From positions 149,515-213,514 of the forward strand of contig VXCM01001398.1 in assembly GCA_014773175.1 (NCBI GenBank): DNA of 64,000 nt. Direction: 5' to 3'. Numbering within the stretch: position 1 is the first letter of the stretch; each line of letters begins with the position of its first letter. Shown here piece by piece: positions 22,646-48,652 of the stretch. The notes under the pieces are model-generated. The model had not been told where the DNA came from, made no database searches, and saw only the letters and a program-made list of their open reading frames with translations. Made by a program: the position numbers and the translations under genes. This DNA comes from Lucifuga dentata (taxonomy: Eukaryota > Chordata > Actinopteri > Ophidiiformes > Bythitidae).

Positions 22646-24095
22646 TGTTTGGCACTTCAAGGCCACCATGCACAGGTGTGTAAACTTCATACTTTGAGTC
22701 TGCTGTAATTCTTAGCTGATAATGGTCACAAGGTCTCGAAGAAAAGTTGCGACTTGTGGAACAAAAGGTGAAATACCTCTGATATCACATTGATCTTGAG
22801 GAACGCAGCTTGGAAATTAAAGAATCGAGGCTATTCATTCGGCTCCAACACCTCTGACAAAAAAAAAAAAAAAAAAAANAAAAAAAAAAAAAAAAAAAAG
22901 TGATGTCATTCTTGGGCCTGATTGGATTGTTGCCCCTGATTAGAGATTTCTCATATTTGGCTTAGCCTTTATATAACATCACACATGGCCATAAAAATAT
23001 GTGCATGACTCACTTACTGACTTGGACTGAAAAAGCTGACAAAGCTTTTACTGACTTGAAGCAAGCCTTGAAATAGGCAACATGTTGCCTATTTGAGTTT
23101 AACAGATTACTCAAAACTATTTGGGTTGTTTGTAGATTTAAACATGGGTTACAAGTCTTCTCTTTTGACACAGAGACATGGTTACAGGAACTGCCCAAGT
23201 GGCTATTACTCAATTAGCTGTGATAGAGAGATCAGTGCCACCCTGTTTGCATTCAATAGCAGCTACAACTATTGAACCTACTTCCCTGTATGTATATAAG
23301 AGTGATATATTTCTATTTATATACTTAAATTTTTTTTCTCATTCATCCTTCCTTATCTCATCACATCTGTGCAATAACAATGTACCCCTTGTCACTTTAC
23401 CACTACATTTGTCACTTTACCCCTTCACACATCCCTGTTTATAAATTTATATAGTATTATATTTTTCTTTTTTTGCCATTTGTACAGTGTTATATTTCAC
23501 TTGTTTTACACTTATCTCGTATTGTCGCTTTTCTTATTATTGTCGCTTTTCTTATTCTTTATTTATTTTCATCCTATCTTATATTTTATCTTCTGTAGAA
23601 GTGCTCTTATTATTTGTTCTATTTTTTTTTTTTACTGCTGAGCTGACCCGTTTCTCTTGTGAAACACACTTCATTGTATCATTGACCCTGTGTTAACATA
23701 CATATGACAAATCTAAATCTGAATCTGAAATCTGAACTGAAGAGGTGTTAGCCTGTGCAGACACTGTAAACATGCACGAATTAATAGTGCATGCTGTGCG
23801 CTCATTTTAGCTGCAAGCTCAAACACAACTTCCGACACACCTGCGCAATTGATACATTAGAAAAATGCACTGTGCTCATTGGCACACGTTACTTTGAAAC
23901 GATGCATAACTTTAAACCCAGCTGCTCTTTTACCCACAGAACAAGATGATAATCCTGATTCATGTGAAATCCTGGTAACAAAGGCTCAAAAACTAAAGAA
24001 ATCAAGAACATCCAGGCACAAGAGCAGCTTTTACCCACAGGCCTCAACAATTAAACACGAGGCCTCTCCTAGTGCAATCAGTGTAATATAATCCC
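22646..24095 (+). pseudogene. Endogenous retrovirus pol remnant (RT C-terminal part and RNase H), frameshifted
   Basis: Conceptual translation in shifting frames gives the order typical of a gamma/epsilon-type retroviral pol. A GHKVSKKKL block at about 22720 is followed by an FLGLIG block after the poly-A/N join at 22879, then WTEKADKAFTDLK (about 23025) and LFVDLNMGY with LLTQRHG (about 23125-23190). A later block, HVTLKRCITLNPAALLP, lies at about 23883-23940. Several frameshifts and stops are present, and a LINE tail (23285-23740) splits the RNase H part. The YxDD-containing half of RT, protease, gag and integrase are not visible. It is an old, inactive copy. Confidence 0.75.
23285..23740 (+). 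mobile_element. LINE (L2/Rex-like) 3' UTR fragment inserted in the ERV pol
   Basis: Low-complexity T-rich DNA ends with CACTTCATTGTATC and a run of AATCTAAATCTGAATCTGAA, the kind of short tandem tail seen at the 3' end of fish LINEs that prime at such repeats. Retroviral pol similarity continues on both sides, so this is an insertion into the ERV. Confidence 0.55.
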
Positions 24096-24119
24096 ACTCC
24101 AATATTCCCACTGTAATAT

Positions 24120-24303
24120 GTATTATATTATTTCTTATGCAAACTCATTATTCATGCTACCATTTATATCTGTAAATATGTACATTTTGATATTGTATTT
24201 ATATATTTATATTTATATATGTGTACTGCAGACTTCAGTTCACCGAGAAAAATTCCTTGTGTGCACATTGCACTTGGCAATAAAGCTCTTTCTGATTCTG
24301 AGT
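24120..24303 (+). mobile_element. Second LINE 3' tail, between ERV pol and env remnants
   Basis: AT-rich DNA ends GCACTTGGCAATAAAGCTCTT followed by a TCTGATTCTGA tail, again a LINE 3' terminus pattern with an AATAAA signal. The env-like reading resumes directly after it. Confidence 0.55.
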
Positions 24304-25036
24304 CTCCTCCTCCTGATGTTGTAGGCCCCTGCCATTTTGTGATATTAACTCCTTTAGCTAGAACTTTGACAGATGATGAAATGATCCAGTTCAAAGCAGG
24401 TCGTCCCCGTGTTAAGAGACAGATCTGAAGCATCTGTGGTTGCTGGTGATATTTTTCCTAGCTATGGAGTTCATGCTAATATGAAAGAAATAAAATCCAT
24501 GGCTAATGTCCTTACCTCCCATTTGAAAGCACAACTAAACTATAATAAAGCTGAACATGAGAGAGTTTTTCAAACTGAAGCTATAGCTCTCCAAAATCGC
24601 ATGGCCCTGGACATCAGCCTTGCCTCTGAAGATGGTGTCTGTAAAGTTATCCATACTGAGTGTTGCACTTCAGGTTTCCAACACTTCTGCTAAACTCCAT
24701 GATTTGATTGTTGATACTTATTTTGCCATCTAAACTATAGAAGAAAAACACGGCTGGAACCCTTTTTTGGGCCTGACTGATTCTCTGGGAACTTTCTTCA
24801 GTGGTCTTATTCAAACTGTCCTAGTAGTTGTTCTTCTGTTGAGTTTGCTTGGTTTTATGTTCTGTATCTGCAAAGCCTGTATTAAGAAATGTATGGCTGA
24901 AGTTGTTTCCCTCAATGTTGTTCATGTTGCCCTTGCTGACACTGATCCATCTCTTAGTGTTATTCTCAGCGTTGCTCCTTTTCCTGAAATGTCTAATCCA
25001 TTCCCCTACAGATTCCCTGAAGTCACTGTTATTTGA
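24304..25036 (+). pseudogene. Endogenous retrovirus env remnant (end of SU, and TM), broken
   Basis: A furin-type RVKR cleavage site at 24408-24419 is followed almost at once by a stop. The TM ectodomain continues in another frame and contains the conserved LQNRMALD segment of gamma-type retroviruses and a CX6CC disulfide motif at 24640-24666. A frameshift follows near 24675 and a stop near 24733. A membrane-spanning segment rich in Leu and Val then ends in CICKAC (about 24815-24880), with a short cytoplasmic tail to 25036. The order is SU/TM cleavage, TM ectodomain, anchor. Most of SU is missing, so the gene is dead. Confidence 0.8.
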
Positions 25037-25072
25037 GGTTTATCCCTTCTGTGTGTTTTTGCTTTCCTCAGC

Positions 25073-25086
25073 AAAAAAGGGGAGAG
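25073..25086 (+). other. Candidate ERV polypurine tract
   Basis: The purine run AAAAAAGGGGAGAG sits 37 bases after the env stop, where a retroviral polypurine tract (plus-strand primer) precedes the 3' LTR. The presumed LTR that would follow (from about 25087) has no matching 5' copy in the window, so LTR limits cannot be set. Confidence 0.5.
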
Positions 25087-25413
25087 TTTTTGGCCAGTTG
25101 GAAATGACTGTATCAATGAGATTTGGGTTTTATAACTTTCAGTCAGGGCCTTGTTGCCTTGGTTTTCTCCTTGATTGCTCCTGAGTGTATGGCGAAATTT
25201 AATTCACAGGGCCTGTTCTAAGATGGTACGTTATCTGGGTAACTTTGCTGAGAAAAACCAGGAACAGGTCTTTATCAGGTCAGTCCATGTTCCAGGTTTG
25301 TTTGCTACCTTTTAGATGCATTTCTTCTACAGCTGCTAAAACACATCTGGTCACATTCTGTCGAGTGAACATTACCAGACAAATCTGTGGCATTTCCTCC
25401 AAAGCTGATGGTG

Positions 25414-25440
25414 AAATTAACTGTGCACCTCACAAATCAA
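25414..25440 (+). repeat. 27-bp inverted repeat, right arm (left arm 21768-21794)
   Basis: These 27 bases are the exact reverse complement of 21768-21794, 3.6 kb to the left. The right arm runs straight into an A tract (25441-25458). The minisatellite and the ERV lie between the arms. Confidence 0.7.
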
Positions 25441-25458
25441 AAAAAAAAAAAAAAAAAA

Positions 25459-26257
25459 GATAACAGAGAAAGAAGAGAGAAGCAGCTCAAACACCAACTT
25501 TCAGACTTTTAAAATTTTGTTAAAATGCAGATCTTCATCTGCTCTGTCACAACTTTTCCTTTCCTTTGTCGTCATCTGTTTACTGATGACATTGTCGGTC
25601 AGATTTCAGTATTTTTCTTCATGTTCCTCGTCACGTTTCTCATTCCTCCGTCTGCACAGGAAATATCGTAACTGCAGGTGCATTGTCAGAAAATTCCTCC
25701 CTGATGTCAGGAAAGAGGACTTTGGGGTTTCCTGTAAGCCACTTCCTGTTTACTCCACAGCTCTGCACGCACTTCTCTAATTCATGTTTGCTACCTGCCA
25801 TGTAAACATTTTAATAGGCAGCCAGAATGTTTTAGCAATAATAAAAAGGGAACTGATTAGAGCACATAAAATGTGTCTTGCTTGAATAGTATACTGGCCT
25901 GAAGAGAAATAAAATGACTGTTAAAACTGATCCTGATCAAATTACACCTATCGATAGTTTATTTTGGGATAAATATACCTGCTTTTTTCATTGGGATTGG
26001 TGCATTTCTTTGGAGAAATTGACAAAAAATTGGAAAAAAAAAAAAAAAAAAAAAAAAGACCCTATACTGCAATGGTAAGGAATAACATTAACCATTCCAG
26101 ATCATTCCAAAATTAAATGGGTTCTTTACTGATCAACAAAATCAGTTTATAAGTTTTTGAGCAACCTTAAAAATAAACAGTCAAAACACTGTTTTAAGTT
26201 TGATGTGCAGAACAATAGAATGACACCTAAAAGCTTAAGAACAACAAGAAGTTGTCA
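25459..26257. other. Spacer between the ERV and the setd1a 3' end
   Basis: AT-rich DNA with an A tract at 26036-26057 and no supported gene. The short open frame at 25517-25780 has no recognisable domain and no splice context. Confidence 0.5.
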
Positions 26258-27294
26258 TTTATTTAAAAAATATTTTAATGCACCATTAATAAAGGGTCCA
26301 ACGCATTAATACAAGAGAAATATTGCAAATAATATTAAAATAATCATCAAATTAAAAGGAAAAACAATAAAAAATAAATGAATGGAAGGTATGTACATGT
26401 TTCCTCCTCATGGAGAGAGGAAAAGGAACGTCATATTTACAGCTCGGAATCAGTGTGTTTCTACGAGAAACAAACACCTCTACAATATTTACATGAATTG
26501 TTGTTTCCTTTCATCTTTTTGTCCTGTAGTAAAGGGGTTGGTTTGTACTGAAAGGCTTTCATTGCGACAAGAAATATCTTACACAGTTTCCTGTTTGGGA
26601 GGGAACAACAGAAGACAAGAGTTTTCTGTTAGTTAAAAATTAAGATACACATGGGACAGGTATTGCCAAATGAAAGACAGAGACAACCCCAGGGACATAC
26701 ACACTCCTCTGTCTGCAGCATATCGCACAACAGCTTCTATTGAGCAGGTGCACACACACATGCACACACACATCTATCTACACTGTAAACAAACTGTGTG
26801 CAGGATGTTTACTTATCCTAAACCGGGAAACTAAATTGGGAAAATTTCTCCACAACCTCGTATAAAATAGCTATTAATGCATTATGAGGAGGCTTACAAA
26901 ATTTCCAAAAATTATAATCAAACCTAGATAGAGATGTAAGCTACTCAAATAAATGTGCCTTTAAAAACATTGAACACACATTTGTACTGGGGTCTGAGTG
27001 AAGGCTAAATAAAGAAAACCTGCACAGAAGAACAGCTAAACAAAAAACAGATGGTACATAGACATGTGTACCATCAAAACAAACACTCCTCTTGATTTTA
27101 TAAGACTTCTGGATGACGCGGTGCCAAACTACGCAAGGGAAAAAAAAAAAAAAAANAAAAAAAAAAAAAAACAACGAACAAACACGGCCCAATTCTCTGT
27201 TGTGCTGATCCTGCAGACAAAACTTCAGCAGCCATGTATAAACCAAACACACCGAGCTACAACTGAACAGACCAAATACTTTCATTGCTAAAAA

Positions 27295-27427
27295 CACCCA
27301 GACACGAAGCTGCAGCAAATCAGGAGAGGAACGCACAGCGGAGGGGAAACGCTTTCACAGNCACCCAGACACGAAGCTGCAGCAAATCAGGAGAGGAACG
27401 CACAGCGGAGGGGAAACGCTTTCACAG
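27295..27427 (+). repeat. Duplicated contig ends around a single N (27361)
   Basis: A 66-base block starting CACCCAGACACGAAG is repeated on either side of one N in the setd1a 3' UTR. Read as an unmerged overlap. Confidence 0.88.
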
Positions 27428-28209
27428 GGCTGGTGAATCAAAGATCACTAATGAGGTTACACTGAAGCTCATTTCACTGTAAGGTCCTTACAGCTGATGT
27501 AACTAAAGGACAAAACCAACAATAGTGATGGTAATATTAATAATACGTAACACTATGAAATAAATCTCCAAAACAATCTTCAAACTTGGAAATCTTGCAT
27601 AAATGAAGACCAAATTGATTTAAGTTCATTATCTTAAAACTGCGCCCAAAACGAGCGCTTTTAAAAACCCTGAATTTGTCCAATGTTCCTGTGCGTTTTT
27701 GTGAGGATGTGTGTGTGCGCACGTGTGTGTGTGGGGGGGAGTTATCTGACACTGGACTTCATCAAGGATGAAGATTACGTATGCTGAGGCAGACACATGA
27801 CCCCGGCGTTGATCTGTTTTCACTGTTTTCCTTCGAGTTGGGATGGAAAAAGACAAAGACCGTTCACGTCTGACTGCACGGAAAATCATATTTAGAAAGT
27901 TTGACCCTATTCAGTCCAACAATACTGCCGCAGAAGAGCTCATGCTGACGCACGGGCCCCTTTCATCACATTCACTCACCAGGCTGCACAAACACCTCAA
28001 GTGCTGGCTTGTGAAACTGCCAACTGAGTGAAAAGTGTGCATGAAAAGTGCAAGTGTGTACGTGTGTTTCCTGGGTGCTGTGAGGACGGCTCCGTGGCTG
28101 TCCGGGGAGCAGATGTGGGTTTGGGAAGGTGGCTTTGTTGACAGGAAATGTGTCTGTTCCTGTTGGCAAGTGCAGGGGGAGAGGGAGGGAGGGAGGGAGG
28201 GAGGGAGGG

Positions 28210-28635
28210 NNNNNNNNNNNNNNNNNNNNNNNNNNNNNNNNNNNNNNNNNNNNNNNNNNNNNNNNNNNNNNNNNNNNNNNNNNNNNNNNNNNNNNNNNNN
28301 NNNNNNNNNNNNNNNNNNNNNNNNNNNNNNNNNNNNNNNNNNNNNNNNNNNNNNNNNNNNNNNNNNNNNNNNNNNNNNNNNNNNNNNNNNNNNNNNNNNN
28401 NNNNNNNNNNNNNNNNNNNNNNNNNNNNNNNNNNNNNNNNNNNNNNNNNNNNNNNNNNNNNNNNNNNNNNNNNNNNNNNNNNNNNNNNNNNNNNNNNNNN
28501 NNNNNNNNNNNNNNNNNNNNNNNNNNNNNNNNNNNNNNNNNNNNNNNNNNNNNNNNNNNNNNNNNNNNNNNNNNNNNNNNNNNNNNNNNNNNNNNNNNNN
28601 NNNNNNNNNNNNNNNNNNNNNNNNNNNNNNNNNNN
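28210..28635. other. Assembly gap of 426 Ns in a purine microsatellite
   Basis: The gap is entered from a GGGA repeat (28177-28209) and left through a GA repeat (28636-28672). The missing DNA is therefore probably a long polypurine microsatellite, just downstream of the setd1a stop codon. Open frames spanning the Ns are meaningless. Confidence 0.9.
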
Positions 28636-28674
<39 letters not shown>

Positions 28675-28682
28675 GGGAGCTA

Positions 28683-45224
<16,542 letters not shown>

Positions 45225-46380
45225 CCTATAACTGAGCATCAAAGGAAATGTATGATATGGGACAGCGCAGCAGCTAATGTTTCGGAATAAAAACACAACA
45301 TTTCAAAGTCACAACAACCATGATGCTCGAAGCTTTAACAGCTGAATTATTACACTGCGGACTGTAAGATAACTGATCGGAAATGCTGTTTAAAGAAAAG
45401 TTGTTTTAAGAAAAACACAACATATACATGACCGGTGGCAATAAATGTTCTTTATGGTAACCAATAAGCTGCGTCACGTCAATTAGCCAATTTCTACTTT
45501 CTTTGAGTATTGTCTGTGTCTAATAGCTTATTGGAAAAAGGAATCAAAATAAATTAATATCTGTACTGATTATCAAGGCGTTTTCAGCCTCGGGGAAGAT
45601 GCTGCCTGCTGTCAAAACAATGACCTGCGCTACGTCACTGACCAGTTAGTTCAGCTAGCATCCTGATGCTAGCCAATGCTATCATGCACTGACAAAATGC
45701 AAAGAAACTGAAAATTGCAACTTCAAGACACTGTTTACCTTATGCATACATTAACTCGGGTTCCGATTTATCCCGGCAAACAACATTAACGAGCGCTCAT
45801 GCTTTAGTTAGTTGACATTAATTGTTACATCTTCTCGCTTTAGCTAGAGCAAGTTAACGTTAACATAGGCTAATGCTAACAAGCAAGCACACCAAGTTTG
45901 GAGTCAAACTCTGATCTTATTCACACTCTGTTCGCACTGATAACATTTTATAGATGACAGCCAAAGTTTGCACCACCTCACTTGACTTGTTTTTTCTCTG
46001 GTTATCTTAAATTTTGTCCCCAGCTCACAGACACCTACTGCCCGCTCATCAGAAAGTAGCAATCCACCGCTACGGTGTAGGCAGCTGAGGCCAGGCCCAG
46101 GAGACGAACAAGAAAAACACTGAGTCCCTAACAGAAACGGCACATCTTCGAGTCTTTGCTGGGACAAAACCGACGAGCTAAAACGTTACCGCTATCATTC
46201 CGGTACTTAGTCAATACAAGAATGCGACTCTCCAGACGACGAAGTCATTGTTTTCACTTAAAATCCCGATATTGTTGAGAGAGCAGCCATCGCGTAACCA
46301 ACCTGAAAGCCTCGCCTGTTCTCCATCAGTGTATGCGAATGCAGTCAACAATTTCTTACCGGCAGTTTCTCCATAAATCA
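45225..46380 (-). promoter_or_regulatory. setd1a: setd1a 5' UTR, intron and promoter region
   Basis: A pyrimidine-rich acceptor (TTTCCTTTGATGCTCAG) ends just upstream of the ATG exon, at about 45232-45233. A possible matching donor, CTGCCG|GTAAGAAA, lies at about 46350 on the minus strand, so a noncoding first exon is likely near 46352-46380. GCTAGC/GCTAAC words cluster at 45650-45885. The A-tract join with N at 46412 immediately beyond makes the far promoter uncertain. Confidence 0.45.
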
Positions 46381-46439
46381 ACTACTGTTTAAAAAAAAAA
46401 AAAAAAAAAAANAAAAAAAAAAAAAAAAAAATCGCGCAA

Positions 46440-48190
46440 ACATTTAAAATGACATTTAACACAAAAATTGGGTTAGGAATAATAAATACATTTTATTTTA
46501 AGAGATGATCATTGTAACGTGATTTACTATTTAATTTTCTATTTTGGTGAAAAGGATATTTGAATCTGCTAAATAGCAAACCCAAAGCCAAATGAAAGGA
46601 GAGGCGCTCATGTATGCTCATCACGTCCTCTGAGGCTGTTCTGTGCCAAGACAGCATCAGTAAAGAAATTCTGTACCACATATTAAACTTAAGATGAAAA
46701 AAAACTTAAACTTAAAATGATTCAATTATGTGATTACATTTTATATAATTTATGTTTAGCTTTTATTCTTACTTTGCAACATAACTTTTGAAATCGTATA
46801 TTCAGTGTGTATGTGTGACACATAACTACTTATGTCCAGTGTTCTAAAAATGTATCTAAAAGCATAAAATTGAACATTGTAGGAGTTTTAGTTTTTATGA
46901 ATACGTATTAAGTTAAAATGTAGCCAAATAAACAGAAAACTCTGGAAATCTACACGGGACGGGGGGAGGACATCTTTCCACGTCAAGTATAGGGGCTGCT
47001 GCATTTACACAAACACACTTTTTTTGTTTTTATTGCAGATACTATGATAAAACTAGAAACCCTTATCTCAAAAGTCAGAAGGGAAACATCTTTTGCTAAT
47101 TTCGTGTCACGGCTACTGTTTTAGGATAACTCGTTTTGTCGTTTTGCAGACAAATGACTCCCACAAGAGGGCGTCATTACCTGGTCTACTCAGAAAAGTT
47201 TCCTCAGTGTATCAGCAACTTAGCCTTTTTTTTTTTTTTAATATTTTGCTGAAATCATACATAGGTAAGTCAGCTATTTTTATAATCAAACCTGAATTCA
47301 GCCCATGGGAGAAAATTATAACTTTCAGCAAAAAGAATGTCCACATACAATCAAAGTTTGTGCATGTGCAATTAAAGATTAATGCATCCTGATTCAAGAG
47401 AAACTGAAAGACCATTTAAAATACTTTGAACTTTTTTAAAAATAAAAATCCAGTATTGTTGGCTATTGACAGATAAAGGTCTAACATATGTCTGCGAGTT
47501 CCACATTTATGGAAATATGTTATATGCATCAAGTGACCTCTGCATTACAGGTGGTGGACACTTTAATCTAAATGCATTAGTAACACCTATGTAATCTAAA
47601 TCCAATTTAATACACCCTTAATAATTGTGAATCTTTTGATGAGAGGATGTCAGTAAGATATTTGGAACACAAGGTAATTTCATTTTCATATTTGTGTGAT
47701 TGCATTATTAAATTTTAAGGTGGTTTAAGTATAAAAATGACAACATAAAACTAAACAAAAATTGGAATTCTCATTTTGTCATCAGATCAATCAGTATCTT
47801 AAGACAGAGCTACATTAATACAAGGCAGCTGGCTAGACAGTGTCAGTCTATTTATGTTTGCCAGAGAGACTGTTTTAATGAAACCGAATCTAATCCAGTG
47901 ACTGCTGACACAATCTGAATTTAAATTTAGCATGCCCCTCTCCCAGTTAAAGACCTCACCCTTTCATCTGTAGCTACCAAGATATAACAGCTTTATAGTC
48001 TCTATGTACCAGCCTGAGCTAAAATAAATTTTGAGACTTAACTAAAATACTATTACTTAAATATTCTTATTAAAAACAATAAAAGGTTTTAAATGGTCTC
48101 CAGTGCATTTTATTGTTTGCTCAGACATTCATTAGAAACAGATACAGCTTGCAAAAAACACTCATAGTATTTATAAATTAAAAATTCATT
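46440..48190. other. Spacer between setd1a and ccdc47
   Basis: AT-rich DNA without a supported gene. It is the seam between a gene block with human counterparts on 16p11.2 and one with counterparts on 17q23. CCACAAGAGGGCG at about 47161 loosely resembles a CTCF core (two mismatches). Confidence 0.5.
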
Positions 48191-48652
48191 TTTATTTAAG
48201 ATTACTTTAATGCTAATAGATTTCCAATGAAAACACAGCATATGCTTTCATTCATTTTAAAATGTGGTTTAACACCAATAGTGTGTTCTTTATCTGTACA
48301 TTAAATTTAAAAAGCTCACTGAGCTATGCAGCTTTCAAACACAGAGTGCTGCTGATGTTTGATGAGGACAGTATAATTAGGAAAAAAAAATGTGTCAACA
48401 GATTTGATGTTGAAGAATCCTCAATCCCTCTCATAGTTCACTCAGTCATTAACACTGAACCTCATCGAATGGAGCAGGTGGAGAGAGAAATAGACAAGTT
48501 TGACACACCCAGACACAGAGAATGTTTGTTAGTGCTGGAAACACCATGAGCCGGAGCTGATGACTGCGGCAAGCGAAGCTGGAGATAACCAAGTTTAGCA
48601 CTGCTTTCATTTGTGCTTGTATTGTATGTATCTGTGCAGTGAGTTTTCCTGT
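48191..48652 (-). other. ccdc47: Probable ccdc47 3' UTR
   Basis: The first minus-strand AATAAA after the ccdc47 stop is at 48196-48191, with another at 48113-48108. No other coding structure is seen. Confidence 0.45.

Larger units (their letters stand above)
26258..28682 (-). other. setd1a: Probable setd1a 3' UTR, with a 426-base sequencing gap
   Basis: The region downstream of the setd1a stop lacks coding structure. A minus-strand AATAAA at 26263-26258 is a candidate polyadenylation signal. The stretch contains the duplicated join at 27361, an A-tract N at 27156 and the 28210-28635 gap. The UTR end is inferred. Confidence 0.35.

Noticed and set aside
45904..46167. 87-codon frame upstream of setd1a
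   Set aside because: It lies in the inferred 5' intron or promoter, has no splice link to the setd1a ATG and no recognisable family.
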